64,000 nucleotides of DNA from the NCBI GenBank assembly GCA_037447655.1, contig JBBHKE010000890.1, positions 1-64,000 of the forward strand. The letters run 5' to 3'. The first letter of the stretch is position 1, and each line of letters starts with the position of its first letter. The translations under genes and the position numbers were made by a program. The DNA is from Zygnema cylindricum. Its lineage: Eukaryota > Streptophyta > Zygnematophyceae > Zygnematales > Zygnemataceae. The notes under the pieces were generated by a model that did no database searches, was not told where the DNA came from, and saw only the letters and a program-made list of their open reading frames with translations. Shown one piece after another: positions 22,791-35,500 of the stretch.

Positions 22791-23608
22791 CCTATAATTT
22801 CCGACCGGTTTCTTGGAATCATTGTTCCTCCCATCGGTCCTTGCCACCAAGGCTTACCCACTCTTTCCTCCCCTTTGGATCTCAATCGTATTCTCCCGAA
22901 CGAGAATCATCCCAACCATTGAATTTCATATCCACCTTGAGTTTGGCAAGTCTTGCACACGGTTTACTATGTTCTCGAACTCATGTGGTAACTTCATGAG
23001 GAAGCAAGTAACCTTCAATTTTTCAGTTTCAACCTAACCATCACTCTCTAGCTCGATGAAAAGTGTTGCCAGCTCATGAAAAAAATCCAACATCTTCACC
23101 CCCTTCTATACATATGGATTTATTTTCTCATCAACCATTTGCTGTTGCTGAATCGTACCACTTCGGTACATTTCTATGAGAGCCACCCAAAGATCGGACG
23201 CCCTCTCTACCTGCAAATGAGGAGATGCAAGCCTTTGAGTAAGATAGTTGAGGATGAAGTGCTTTGCTGCTATATTGTTGTAGTCGGAGGTATCGATATC
23301 ATTCTCCTCATTTTTAGAAATAGGTGACATGAATGCCGAACCAGTTGCTATTGGTGTGTCTGTCTCCTTCTCTTTTCCATTAACCACCATTATTTTTTCC
23401 TTTGTCTCCTCCGTTGGAGATGGATTTGCACTTGGTGAATCTGCTTGCTGAAAACCTTGGAGGGATCCCAAGACTCGATGGACGCCTCACCCGTCTACTC
23501 ACTATTCCCCAAAACCTTTTATCACATAGAGCTCTTGTCATCATTTTTTCCAAGTATACGAAGCTAGTTCTAATAAAGATGGGTATTTTAGAGGTTGGGA
23601 CCATAACG
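22791..23608 (-). pseudogene. Element A Gag, separated from the rest of A by B
   Basis: The gag core is recognisable on the minus strand: VSELHVMVPTSKIPIF (23380-23628), then NNIAAKHFILNYLTQRLASP and DLWVALIEMYRSGTIQQQQ (23106-23471). The remaining gag up to the Gly-rich linker is in broken frames at 22791-23100. The start region is altered (MVPTS where others have MGPPS), matching the mutated primer site. Confidence 0.8.
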
Positions 23609-24408
23609 TGCAACTCTGAGACCTCCATAGGTCCTCAGAGTAGGCAGCTCACACGAAGCCTCTAGGATAACGCTTACCCCTTTGTGTTTCAGCAAGAGTA
23701 AATGTCACCCTGACAGACAAAAACATTGGCCACCTTCACCCTTGTGAAGGCAAGACTCCCTTAAGTCTATAGCAAAAAGAATTTATAAATTTGCTCTATG
23801 GCTGGTCAAAAATGACCTTTATATTTACAAGGTCTCCTCGAGAGAGGTACCTAAATATCACTTAGTCTTGGTCTGCCTACTCACGACTACCTACTACTAA
23901 ACCTTAGTCCAATAGGAACGCTATATAGTACAAGAAGGTAATGGGCGATGTTCTTATTGTACGTTTATTGTACGACATAGTCTATAAGGTAACACCTCTC
24001 AAATTGGTAGCCATGGCTCCTTCTCCTATCTTCTCCGGTATCAAATAATGCGGCGCCACGTGGCACCGTGTGAGGCTATCTTCGAATGCCGTCAAAAGTT
24101 CACTTTGAGTGGCGACTACAATGCTTGTCGTGCGATCAAAACATATTTTACATGGTTGAGATTCACGTACGTGCATGAATTATTCCTCTTTGTTAGTTTG
24201 GTGTTTATTAGCCGTTTGGTTAATCTTTTTAAATCTTTGAAATCCGTCACGTGTATTGTTTCGTAGGGCCTTAATGGTTAAGGCGCCCAACTATATGGAA
24301 TGTAGAGGTCGCAGGTTCAAATCAAGACATAGTGAAAATTTTGCTAAAATATACTCAGCTTCAAAATCTGCCACTTTCTAAATATGGCGGCAACCATGGC
24401 GTGCCTTA
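23609..24408 (-). repeat. LTR at the A/C junction, U3 start missing
   Basis: It acts as 5' LTR of A and, reading the minus strand, directly follows the pol end of fragment C, so it is at the same time C's 3' LTR. About 280 bp of the U3 start are deleted between CCATGGCGTGCC and the C stop codon. It contains CACGTG (24057-24062), a tRNA-like module (about 24267-24335, plus strand) and the hairpin TGTCA-CCC-TGACA at 23703-23717. Confidence 0.75.
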
Positions 24409-24854
24409 TTTTTCTAGTCACTCTTTAATTTCACACTACACTTCTCCCTACAGAAAATTAGCTTAGGGGAAGGCACAGGTTTGGTCATCATATCTGCTAC
24501 CATCTGGTTATCTTGTCGGTACTCTAAACTGATAATTTTATTTTCTACTTTCTCTCTATCAAAGCTGAGTCTAATGTCCATGTGTTTGGCTTTAAAATGA
24601 TGTTTAGGATTGACACAAATAGCGATTGCTACCCTATTACCACAAAATACTTTTTGCGCACCACTCTTAAGATAACGAAGCTCACCAAGCAAAGACTTGA
24701 CCCACATCAATTCTTTTACAGCAGAGCAAGAGGCCATATACTTAGCCTCCATGGTGGACTGAGCAATAACCTTTTGCTGTTTGCTACTCCAACAACAAGC
24801 CCCATCACCCACATATAATACATATCCAAAAGTATATCTCCTCATCGGAGCATC
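24409..24854 (-). pseudogene. Fragment C: copia RNase H 3' end
   Basis: An open minus-strand piece carries the end of an RNase H domain (DAPMRRYTFGYVLYVGDGAC, EAKYMASC, VKELMWVKSLLGE, HHFKAKHMDIRLSF, MVADMMTKPVPSPKL) and its stop codon at 24414-24416. Its nearest relatives in the window are A, H and I. The upstream side is cut at 24854 and fused to the LTR of D, so the open frame (to 24881) runs a few codons into D. Confidence 0.8.
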
Positions 24855-25613
24855 GAAAAGACTATCGTGAGTCAAACGCAAAAAGAATCACTGAATTTGC
24901 TCCCTGAGCAGTAAGTTATGGCTGGCCAAAGATGGCCTTTAAATACAAAAGGTCATCTGGAGAGAGGAGCCTCAAACACGCTAAGTCCCTTAACCCCTTC
25001 TCACAACTACCTACTACTCTACCCTAGGCCAATCAAAATAATGTATAGTACAAGAAGGTATAGTGGCCGATTGTACTTATTGTACTGCCTTTGTACAACA
25101 TGGCCTTATAGTTTACACTTGTCAACTTGGGAGCCATCGTTCCTCCTCCCATCTTTTCGAGGGTCCAATGATGTGGCGCCACGTGGCACAACGCGCTTCT
25201 ATGTCCAAAAGCAACCAAAGATTCATTCGGGTTTGGCGGGGGCGACAACGTCCGTCTGATAATATATTTTACACGGTTAGATTTGCGTCCTCGAGCGTCG
25301 TTTGATTATAGATGACGTTTCATCAATTTAGTATGTTTAAGTGAAAGTGACGTTTTTCGTTACACTTTCATTAATTACCAAACCACATACGTGTATCGTT
25401 TTGCTAACTCCTAAATGGTTAAGGCGTATGTCTACATAATACTCTGCAGACCAAGGTTCAAATCCTAATGAGGGCAACATTTTGGTAATCTATCTATCTG
25501 TCTACTTATCTGCCTGTTTCTTTTTAACTATGGCGGCAACCATGATGACTCTCTCTCTCTCTTCACTCAAGAATCTAAATCAAGAAGAGAATAATATTTA
25601 CTTCTTTTCAAAA
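24855..25613 (-). repeat. 3' LTR of element D (U5 end missing)
   Basis: This is a partial LTR of about 760 bp. Its U3 start reads TTTTGAAAAGAAG (TG mutated to TT) after the purine tract. It carries a G-box in the palindrome GGCGCCACGTGGCAC (CACGTG 25180-25185), a GTAC cluster (25048-25100), a plus-strand tRNA-like module at 25403-25475 (TAAATGGTTAAGGCG ... AAGGTTCAAATCC) and the hairpin TGCTC-CCT-GAGCA near 24899. Confidence 0.8.
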
Positions 25614-27166
25614 CTCCCCTTAATTTTTAATCAACTTTTAATTTAAGTCCACAATTTTCTCTGCAAAATTTTAATTTAGGAGAAGGCACCGATTTTGTCA
25701 TCATGTCTGCAATCATCTCTTTATCACTTTTATGAACCAATTTAATTATTTTATTCTCAACCTTCTCTCTGAAAAAGCTTAGTTTTACATCCATGTGTTT
25801 AACTTTTAAATGGTGTTTTGGATTAGTTGCGATAGAGATAGCAACTTAATTATCACAAAAGACATTCCGAGTGTCAGATTTCATGAACCCAAGTTCTTCG
25901 AGTAGAGATTTTACCCACATTAACTCTTTAGTGGCAGCACATGAAGCCATGTATTCAGCCTCCATAGTGGACTGAGCAACTACTTTCTGTTGATTGGTAC
26001 TCCAACAACATGCACCAGATCCAATTTGCAACACATATATAGTTGTACATCGTCTCAAAGGCACATCCCTTTAACTGGCATCACTCCAAGTGGTGATGTC
26101 AATGGTCTCCCCTCCCTAATGCAACCATAATTCCCTTGTTCCCACCAAATATCTCATCACTCTTTTGGCTGCTTCTCAGTCTCTTTTCCTAGATTCCTTT
26201 AGACTTTTAGTGAGAACACGTACAGCCGCAGCTATGTCCAGACGTGAACAATTCATAAAGTAAATTAATCTGCCTACAATTTGCCGATAAGGAATTCCCT
26301 TCATAAACCCCTTTTCTTCCTCATCCATCTCATCATTCAAAATCAATATCCCTCTCTCTTCACTCCCGTGCGATACTTTCTCTAGATCCATGGGAGTGGT
26401 ATAACCATTTTCTTACTCCATCTGAAACTTTTTTAACATATTACCGATATTTTCTTTTTGAGTGAGTCTTATGATTCTATTCCCTTTATCCCTCTCCATT
26501 TTGAATCCTCAAAATGTATTTTGTTTTGCCGTGATCTTTCATGTCAAACCGATTTCTCATATCCTGCTTGAGTTTGATAACTTTATCTAAGGACTTGCTT
26601 AGGTTTAACAAATCATCTACATAAATAGCAATAAATATCACTCCATTTTCATCCTCAAATATATATATCTAGTGACCTTAACTTATTCTCATGTATCCCA
26701 AACCTGTCAAAAATTGGTCCTATTTTATGTTCTATTGCCGCTGGGCTTGCCTAAGGCCATAAAGTGATCATACAAGTTTGCACACCTTGCTTTCTTCTCC
26801 ACTTTCCACGAATCCTTCCGGTTGTTTCATGTAGATTTCTTCTTCCAACTCTCTGTGTAAGAAGGCGGTCTTAATATCCATCTGGTGTATTTCCATATCC
26901 TCAACTGCGGCTAAACTTAAGAGGATTATGACGGAAGGGAATCTGACTATGGGTGCGAAGGTTCCTTCATAGTCTATTCCTTTTTTCTTAGTATAATCTT
27001 TAGCAATCAACCTAGCCTTATATCTTTCAATGGTATTATCTAGGTTTAGTTTAAGCTTAGAAACCCACTTACATCTAATCGGTTTTCTGTCCGGTAGACA
27101 ATCTACCAACTCCCATATATTGGCTTCTATGATAGAGGCTATTTCTTCATTGATGGCAGTGATCAC
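25614..27166 (-). pseudogene. Element D RT and RNase H, decayed
   Basis: RT is split: 26768-27166 holds IRCKWVSKLKLNLDNTIERY and DIKTAFLHRELEEEIYMKQP, while the LKQAP and YVDD parts (26580-26760) are out of frame. The RNase H side is at 26176-26391 (IPYRQIVGRLIYFMN) and 25846-26064 (GSGACCWSTNQQKVVAQST, EAEYMASC, FCDN). D diverges more from I than A or H do. Non-functional. Confidence 0.8.
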
Positions 27167-27789
27167 CGGCTGCTTTCTGGGTTATTTATGGCCTCTAAGT
27201 ATGTCTGAGGTTCTTCTAGGTGAGACATCTTTGTGAGTTTATTATTTACATGTCTTTCTTGAAGCCGTTTACTACTTCTTTTTCCTCCTTCAAAATCTAA
27301 CGCTGGTATGGAAGGCATCCTTGGGTTTCGTTGAGGAAGATTTTCATCTCCCCTATCTTCCAATACCGGTGTTTGATCAAGTTCCTTGTCGGTTTCCACA
27401 ACGTATTGTGGTGTTACCTCAGATGTTGTCTTTTTGTCCTTCTCGTCTAGCACATCTGCAGATTTTTCCTTCTCCCCGTCTTCTTTCTCTTCATTTCCCA
27501 AGTAAAATTTAGAATACCAACATGATTCAAATCTGATTTTGACTTCTTCGTTATATTTGAATGGATCAATAGAGTTTACTTCATTCATTACCACTATATG
27601 TTTTACCAAAATGATATCTCTCTTTTTCAAGTCATATACTCGATATCCATTTGTGCTCTCATCATAACCTACAAGATATCCTGGTTCCTCTCTTCCCTCT
27701 AACTTCCATATATTCTTATCGGAATCCAAACTGTAGACTTTACTTCTAAACATTCTCAAATTAGGAAATCTGGTTTTCTTCTTGTTCAC
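27163..27789 (-). pseudogene. Element D integrase C-terminal part and linker
   Basis: The 208-codon open piece begins with an integrase segment (LRMFRSKVYSLDSDKNIWK), then GYDESTNGYRVYDLKKRDI, KHIVVMNEVNSIDPFKY, an acidic linker with KEDGEKEKSADV and the lead into RT (THLEEPQTYLEAI-like). It overlaps the RT piece by a few bases in another frame. Confidence 0.8.
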
Positions 27790-28936
27790 CTTTCATACGG
27801 AGTTTCCTCCTTATTTGCAGAAGTTAGCACTCTATTTTTGATAAAAATAGCATAGTTCATAGACTCAGCCCAAAACTGCAATCCTATTCTTTTATCAGTT
27901 AGCAAACTTCTAGACATATCTCCTAAAGTTCTATTCACTCTTTCTGCTACTCCATATTGTTCTGGATTATAAAGAACAGTTTTCTCATGATGGATTCCTT
28001 CTTCTTTAAGAAATTCTACAAATTCCTTTGAGGTTTATTCTTTCCCATTATCACTTCTTATCTCTTTTATTGAGGTTTCATGTATTTTTTCTCTCCATAC
28101 TTTGTATTCTTTGAAACATCTTAGTACCTCTGACTTATGTCTAAGAAAATATACCTTAGTGTATCGAGACCAATCATCTGTAATGTTAACATCCATATTT
28201 TCCCCCTAAGTGAAACATACCTAGCTGGTCCTTAAACATCAGTGTGAACTAGATCTAATACTTTCTCTCCTCTAAATGTGGATGCCTTTGGAAATGGAAG
28301 TCTATGAATCTTCCCTTGGGCACATCCACTACAATCATCTGAGGTCCCATCGTCTCCAAACTCAATTCCATCCACTATTCTATTTTTCTTCATTTTATTA
28401 AATCTATCTAGATTCACATGACCTAACCTTTTGTGCCAAAGCATCATATCACCTCCACACGAGTAGAGAACACCTTTTTCATTGCAAAGTACAATTCTGA
28501 ATATTCTTTGACTACCCTTTTCAGCTATGAAATAAACCTCATTATCAAAGCTAGCTGCGAAGATTCCATTCTTAGTTCGGGTTTCGAACTCTTTTTCATG
28601 TAGAACAATTGTAGAGACTAGATTCTTGTTAAGTTGTGGAATGTAAAGAACATCTGAGAGTGTTATTATTGAAGCCTTTCAATATTACTTTCAATTCAAC
28701 GGATCTAACAAGGTTTGTGGTTTCTACTCGACCATCTCCATACTCTATCTCAACTGTTGGAATTTTTCTTAATTTAGTAAACCACCTCTTATCCTTGCAC
28801 ATATGCATTGAGGCCCCTGAGTCTACGATCCACCCATCCTCAAGTGGATCCCTCTTACCTCCGAAGGCACACTTTTGCCTCTAAAGTTTTGATAAGGATC
28901 CTTTCCCCTTTCATCATCACGCTTCCGCCAATCAGA
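27790..28936 (-). pseudogene. Element D protease and integrase N-terminal part, decayed
   Basis: The integrase zinc finger is clear at 28232-28447 (MMLWHKRLGHVNLDR, then DDCSGCAQGKIHRLPF, VHTDV) with all HHCC ligands kept, but the frame stops just after the first catalytic aspartate. The integrase core (27790-28230) and protease (28470-28900) are recognisable only through short blocks in changing frames. Confidence 0.75.
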
Positions 28937-29588
28937 TCATGCAGCCAATGCTTGAACACTCAGACTTCCTCTCCTAAGTTCTATGGTACTCTCTTTTACT
29001 AAAATCATCCCCACTGTATCATCCCAATACCATTTGCTATCACCTACATCCTCCAACCGATTAATGATATTCTCATACTCTTCAAGTAGTTTCATTATCA
29101 ATGTATTTACTCTTTGTCTCTTAGACCATGAGTTACCTGCGCTATCTAATTCTCCAAATAATGCTCCTAAGTCATTGCAATAATCATTTATACTTCCTCC
29201 CTTGTAAGTATAAGCTGCAATCTTATTTTCTGCTAGTTGATGCTGCTCCAATGACCCACTCTTATATTTGTTTACTAGAGATACCCAAATCTGAGAGGAA
29301 GATCTAACATGCATAAGGGAAATGGAAATACCCTTCACTACACTTTTGAGAATTAAGAGCACAACCACTTTGTCCTTATAGTTCCAATTTTCATATTTTG
29401 ACCGTTCGGTTTGACTCCTTGTCACCATTGCTGGTGGTGTCACCATTGCTAGTGGTGTTGCTGCCGGTATCGTCCTTGGTAATGAAGTCCCTCTAGAAGC
29501 AACTCCTCTCTTTTCTCTTTCCATGATTATTTCATCCCTTTCCTCGTCATCGTTTGTGATGGTGGTTGATGTTTTAACAACAATTGAG
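28937..29588 (-). pseudogene. Element D Gag (N-terminus lost)
   Basis: The open piece has NYKDKVVVLLILKSVVKGIS, WVSLVNKYKSGSLEQHQLAE, YKGGSINDYCNDLGALFGEL and MILVKESTIELRRG, all matching other gags in the window. The usual start MGPPS is missing: gag joins directly to LTR sequence at about 29589. The zinc knuckle near 28900 is not intact. Confidence 0.8.
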
Positions 29589-30391
29589 ATGGAGGCACAC
29601 AAAAACTTTGACCACCATCACCTTTGTGAGGACAAGACTCCCCTGAGTCAAATGCAATAAGAATAACTGAATTTGCTCCCTTGAGCAATACGTTATGGTT
29701 GGCCAAAGATGGCCTATAAATACAAAAGGTCATCTGGAGAGAGGAGCCTCAAACACACTAAGTCCCTTAACTCCTACTCACAACTACCTACTACTCTAGC
29801 CTAGGCCAATCAAAAGAGTGTATAGGACAAGATGGTACAGTGGCCGATTGTACTTATTGTACCGCCTTTGTACAACATGGCCTTCTAGTTGACACTTGTC
29901 AACTTGGGAGCCATCGTTCCTCCTCCCATCCTTTTCGGCATCTAATGATGTGGCGCCACGTGGCACAGCACGCCGCTATGTCCAAAAGCCGCCAAAAATT
30001 CATTCAAATTTGGCGGGGGCGACAATTTCCGTCCGATAATGTTTTTTACACGGTTAGATTCGCGTGCAGGAGCGTCGTTTGATTACAGATGACGTTTCGT
30101 GAATTTTAGTATCTTTAAGTGAACGTAACGTTTTGCGTAACACTTTCATTAATTACCTAACCACATACGTGAATCGTTTTGCTAACGCCTAAATGGTTAA
30201 GGCGTATTTCTACATAATACTCTGCAGACCAAGGTTCAAAACTTGATGAGGGCAACATTTTGGTAATCTATCAATCTGTCTGTTTGTCTGCTTGCTTATT
30301 TTTGACTATAGTGGCAGCTATGGTGACTCTCTTTCTCTCTTCACTCAAGAGTCTAAATTAAGAAGTGAATAATAATTACTTCTTTTTAACA
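29589..30391 (-). repeat. 5' LTR of element D (U5 end missing)
   Basis: The LTR starts TGTTAAAAAGAAG on the minus strand at 30391. It carries CACGTG at 29957-29962, a GTAC cluster (29833-29873), a tRNA-like module (30180-30250, plus strand), and in the leader GGCCA-loop-TGGCC (29701-29714), TGCTC-CCTT-GAGCA (about 29671) and GACTC-CCCT-GAGTC (about 29637). The last part of U5 and the primer site are deleted. Confidence 0.82.
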
Positions 30392-30635
30392 GTCACGTCT
30401 CTCTTTGAGAGTTTATATATAATGGCATCTTTGCCACCTTATAACGTATCGCTTGTGGGCTGTTTTTAGTGATTTTTTTTGCTGTGGATTCAATGGAGTC
30501 GAAGCTGCACACGAGTGCAGTCACACTGTCAATTTATTCTCTTGGGTAGCAGTTGATGTGGCTGAAAGTGGTTTAGTTAAAAGCTCTCTAGAGCCTTCTT
30601 GGATTTTGTAGTCCAATGTAGGATTTAGAATTGCA
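30392..30635 (+). repeat. Partial 5' LTR of element E (R-U5)
   Basis: Only the transcript-leader part remains, from GTCACGTCTCTCTTTGAGAG to AGAATTGCA. It contains GGCA-TCTT-TGCC near 30425 and GATTC-AATG-GAGTC near 30486, the equivalents of hairpins in the other LTRs. The missing U3 was probably cut by insertion of D and a later deletion. Confidence 0.75.
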
Positions 30636-30649
30636 GGTTAGTGCCCACC

Positions 30650-31776
30650 TTCAATAAATCTGGGTTTATCTATTGGGAAGCTATAATGATAGGGGCTTTA
30701 TGCGAAAAACGATACTAGGGTATTGTCAATGGACAAGTGAGACGTCCACCTCAGAAAACTCCACAAGGGTTTGGTGGAATAAGGTTTTCTTCAGTAACCT
30801 CTGCTGCAGCAAATGAGGCAGATGATGAGGACAACAATGTGTCATAAAAGGGGAAAGTGAGGGAGACGCCTCTTTTTCTTATTAATCCTATTACCACGGC
30901 ACCCGGAGCGGTGATCGTGAAGAGTGCAGAAAAAGACACCCAAACGTGGGAAGTCATTAACATGGCAGCAAAAAACTTCATTCTAAGACACCTCACTAAG
31001 GCTTAGGCAACCCCCAATCTTCACATTTACAAGGCTCACGAGTTGTGGATGAGTTTGATAGAAATCTATAGAGCTGGTACTATAAATGAGCTCCAGTTGG
31101 CTGAAAAAAAGTTAGGGAATTATACTTACAAAGGGGGAAAAATGTGAGACTATTGTAATCATCTCTCTTGTTTGTATATGAAGATGGAGAGTTCCGGGTG
31201 GACAAGTATAATGAAGATAAATGTTAACACTCTCATCATGAAGTTACGCGACGAATATGAAAACATAGTGTACCAAGTATAGGAAATGATTGACAATTAA
31301 TTTCAGTGGAACACAGTGGTCCGGATGATACTTGTGCAAGAGGATACAATTAAGATTAGGAGGGGAAGAAAGAGCATCTAATCTTTAGCTGCAGTAAGAA
31401 ACCGATAGGGGAAGGATCCAAAGAAACCATTCAAAGGAGAGAGAGATCATTATGGATGACCGAGCCCCCCAAAGGGTTTCGTTGTCATTTTTGCAAAAAG
31501 TTAGGACACTTCATAGCGGATTGTGTTAACTTGTCGGAGCTGAGGCTTCAAGAGAAGCGTGGTGGGGGTTCTTTTGGAGGGAAAAAGAAGGTTCTTGTGG
31601 TGACAAAAGTGAAAGGAGAAACGGAAGACGAGTCCTCTGAGGATGAGGATAGGGAGCTACTTCTTGATAAGAGTTTGGAGGAAGAACTTGAATCAAAGCG
31701 CGCTCGAGGGTTTCAAAACCCACGGGAAGGATGGATCATCGACTTAGGTGCATCCATGAATACGTGTAGTGATAAG
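30650..31776 (+). pseudogene. Element E Gag and start of protease
   Basis: The gag core is readable in pieces (INMAAKNFILRHLTKA, ELWMSLIEIYRAGTINELQ, YTYKGGKM). The open piece 31456-31953 carries the CCHC knuckle CHFCKKLGHFIADC, a basic-acidic stretch (DESSEDEDRELLLD) and the protease start GWIIDLGASMN, where the active-site DSGAS reads DLGAS. At 31777 the frame runs into the inserted solo LTR. Confidence 0.8.
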
Positions 31777-32518
31777 TGTTGTTTTGAGATAATTGTTGGC
31801 ATTGAAGATGAAGAAGATGCAGCAGTAGTCATCGTAGAACAAATCAAGAGAGGAAGCTTCCACATATACCGATGGCTGAACAGCAACTTTGACATACTAT
31901 TACTTTCACAAAAACGCTCCAATCGTCCTGACAATGTACCACAGTGTAGATAACATACAAAGGAACACACAAACAAAATATTAATAAACTCCGCTCACAG
32001 ATCTGTGAGATATGTAGAAATGAAATTACATAAAACTAAGTGTACAGTTTTCATATCATTTGTTCCTAAAAATCAAATTCACTAAGTCCTACTTCTATAC
32101 ACCGAAACTACACTAAGCTGTACGGAGGCATTCCAGCCGTACATCTAACATTCTATCACAAATATTAACACCGAAGTTCAGATAACGTAAAGCGATAGTG
32201 ATCTTGTCATGCCTCGTCACTATTTGTTGGCAGCGGCTGTCAGCTGTCTGATTAGAGGATTTGGCATTGTAGAACTGACTTCACGTAGTCCCGTGGTCCT
32301 GCCAAATTTCTGTACGTCCACGGAGGACACACTCACGCATTCTCTCAAGTAACAACGCGTGTCCCAAGTGTGAATGAACCGTGAACTCCCAACTTCACTG
32401 TCACACTAATTTTGGTAAGTACTGAACCAAACTCAACCAAAAATAGCTTAAGTCCTGAACAACTCTCTCTCCCTCACAGCTGAGGCATAGAGAGGACTAA
32501 AGCTTTCTAAAAACAACA
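31777..32518 (+). mobile_element. Solo LTR of an unrelated LTR element, inserted in E protease
   Basis: A 742-bp block begins TGTTGTTTTGAGAT and ends CTAAAAACAACA, so it has TG..CA ends inside a short inverted repeat. The flanks ATAAG (31772-31776) and AAAAG (32519-32523) form a near-perfect 5-bp target duplication. Protease sequence resumes on the other side (CACCTGTTTACTAAGC). It has no similarity by eye to the other LTRs and no internal region, so it is best explained by LTR-LTR recombination. Strand is assigned by orientation only and could be opposite. Confidence 0.75.
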
Positions 32519-35500
32519 AAAAGCACCTGTTTACTAAGCTAAGAAATATCCCTACTGTGGAGATAGACTATGTGCATGGGAGAGTGGTTACTATAGATCT
32601 AGTGGGGTTGGTAGATCTCAAAGTCTAAATGGAGGGTATGAATTTTATACTCACATCCTCAGATGTACTCTACATTCCTTAGCTGAGTAAAAATCTTGTC
32701 TCTACGTCTATGTTAAATGACAAAGAGTTTGATACTTTAACTAGAAAGGGAGTCTTTACAACGAAGTATGGGGATGAAGTCTACTTCACGGCATATAAGG
32801 GTAGCCAAAGAATGTTTAGGCTTAACATGAGTAATGAAAAGGAGAATGCTTACTATCTTGGTGTTCCAAAATTGATGATTTGGCAAAAGCTGTTGGGGCA
32901 TGTGCATTTTGATAGGCTGAGGGAAATAAAAAAACATGGTGTAGTAGAAGACATTCAGTTTTGGGATGATAAAATGGTGGATGATTCTAGTAGTTGTGCT
33001 CAAGATAAGGCTCACCCACTCCCTTTTCCCAAAGCGACCACATATAGGGGTGAGGAAGTACTAGATTTGGTCCATACAGATATCTAGGTACTTGCAAAAG
33101 TACATTCGGTCGGAGGGAAGAGGTTTATGTTTACAATAACTAATTAATATTATATATACCCAACACCAACTTAATTTAAAGATTATAAAGCTTTGAGTGA
33201 GAATTTTCATTGAATCCCTATTAAGAGAATAAAGAGTGATAATTGGGGGGAATATACCTCTAACTAGTTTGAGGGATATTTGAGAGATGAGAGAGTTCAA
33301 CACTAGAATTTCGTACCATATAACGTAGAACAAAATGGGGTAGCTGAAAGGTTGAACCAAACATTAGGAGATAGTGTATGTAGTATGATGGGCGACGATA
33401 AAATAAGGAAGAGATTTTGGGCAGAAGCCATGAATTGTGCCAACTACATTAAGAATAGAGTCCTAACCTTAGCCATAAAAGGAATGACACCTTATGAGAG
33501 ATGGGTTGGAAAGAAACTAGATGTCTCTCACCTTAAAGAATTTGGTAGCCAAGTTTAAAGTCTTGACACAGATAGGAAAAACTAGAAGCTAGAACTAAGG
33601 GAAAACTTGGATACTATGTAAGATATGATTAGGATGTCAATGGATATAGAGTCTATGACTTAGCAAAGAAAGACATCATTCTTGTCAAACACCTAGTTGT
33701 CATGGATGAAGGAAAGTCATGTGAACCCTTCAAATATACCAAATAGATAAGAATCAGATCTGAGTCCGAAAGTGAGAAGAACTCGGTGGTTCTAGAAAAG
33801 AACATGAGGGAAAAAGTGATTGCAAAATCAGGGGAGATCCAAGATACAAGAGATCCATTGGAAACTTCACATATTCTTATGGACTTTGAGGAGTTAGAAG
33901 AGGAGGAATTGGAATCACGTTCCATCGATAGGGGAGCCGATGAGATAGTAACGACAAATCCAATATTTCCCTCCATTCCAGCTATGGGAGGGAGAAAGAG
34001 CACCAAAAATATAAAGAGAAACCGAACGCCCATAAGGTAACTAAGATATCTCACTTAGATGAGTCTTCGTTATACTCAAAGGTAGTGAATAGTCTGAAAA
34101 AGACAAATGAATTAGAGCCATAAATTATGAGATGGCCTCCATCATGGAAGCAAACACTTTAGAACTAGCGGATTGTCCTCCGGACAGATAACCGATTGGG
34201 TGTATATGGGTGTTTAAACAAAAATTGAACCTTGATAATACCATTGAGAGATAAGAGGCTCGATTGGTAGTAAAGGGATTCACCCAAAAAGAGGGGATTA
34301 ACAATGAGGAGACCGTTGCCCCAGATGTTCGGTTCCCATCAGTAAAGATTCTCCTCAGTCTTGTAGCAGCAAAAGACATGGAAATACATCAGATGGATAT
34401 TAAGATTGCCTTTCTTAATGGTGAGTTAAATGAAGAAATTTTCATGAGGCAACACGAGGGGTTCGTGGAGGAAGGAGTAAAGTCTACAGGTTCATTAAGT
34501 CTTTTATATGGACTAGCAAGCTCCCTAATAATAGAATAATAAACTAGGTAAGTTTCTCACATGTCTACGCTATATTCGAGTTATTTCGACCATTCTATCT
34601 ATATGTTTGAAGATGAGAATGATGTGATTTTTACTTTAATTTATGTAGATAATATACTGGTGTTAAGTAAGTCTTTGGAAAATATCAATAAGTTTAAGAA
34701 ATATCTTTGAAGAAGATTTGATATGAAGGTTTTATGGGAGGCAACATATATTTTGAGAATCCAAATGGAGAGAGATAGGGGGAAAAGGATTTTCAAACTT
34801 TCTCAAAATAAAACAACAGGTAATATGCTTGAGAAATTCAGATGGAAAAGGCAAAGTGTTGGACCACTCCCATGGACTTGAAGAAAGTAAGTGATGGGAG
34901 TGTAGAAGGAGTGATAATCTTAGATGATCAAATGAGTCCAGAGGAGAGAGGGTTTGTGAAGTCTATTCCTTATAGAAAGGTCTTAGGAAGTTTAATCTAC
35001 TTTATGAACACTACACGGTGAAACATAGCGGTAGCAGTAGGAGTCCTCAGTTGAAGTATTAACTATCCTAGGAAGAGAGATTCGGAGGCACCTAAGAGAG
35101 CCATGAGATATCAAGTAGAAATTTGATAGTTATGGTTGAATTTGGGAGGGGAGCACACCGACATCACTACTTGGAGTGATGCCAGTAATGGGTTTGCACC
35201 TACGACAAGTTGCACTTCTTGTATGTGTTGTATGTGGGGAAAGGTGCTTACTATTAGAGTAATAAGCAACAAAAGGTGGTTGCTCAGCCTACTATGGAGG
35301 CTGAGTACATGGCCTCTTGTTTTGTTGTAAAAGAGTTAATGTGGGTCAAGTCCTTGTTGCAAGAACTAGGGTATATGAAGAAGGGAGTGCATGATGATTT
35401 TTGTGATAATCACGCTGCCATTGCAATTGCAGCCATTCCAAATCACCATTTCAAAGTTAAGCATATGGACATAAGATTGAGTTTTGTGAGGGAAAAAGTA

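Larger units (their letters stand above)
11593..24408 (-). mobile_element. Ty1/copia retrotransposon A (minus), interrupted by element B
   Basis: The element reads on the minus strand: 5' LTR 23609-24408 (its U3 start is missing), gag 22791-23608, then element B inserted at 16202-22790, then zinc knuckle, protease, integrase, RT and RNase H down to 12674, and the 3' LTR 11593-12673. The two gag halves rejoin across B within the Gly-rich segment before the zinc knuckle. The primer site is a mutated GGTTATGGTCCCAACC. The internal region is closest to elements H and I by eye, but the LTRs resemble those of K. The coding region has many stops and frameshifts. Confidence 0.85.
24855..30391 (-). 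mobile_element. Ty1/copia retrotransposon D (minus)
   Basis: It has LTRs at 29589-30391 (5') and 24855-25613 (3'), both missing the U5 end; gag is also cut at its N-terminus, so the primer site is lost. The internal order on the minus strand is gag, protease, integrase, RT and RNase H. The 5' LTR start (TGTTAAAAAGAAG) is intact and abuts GTCAC of element E's LTR, suggesting D entered that LTR. Many stops occur. Confidence 0.85.

Noticed and set aside
24409-24854. C as part of element D
   Set aside because: C ends in the A/H/I-type RNase H and its junction at 24854 falls inside the U5 of the D LTR, so it is a separate fragment.
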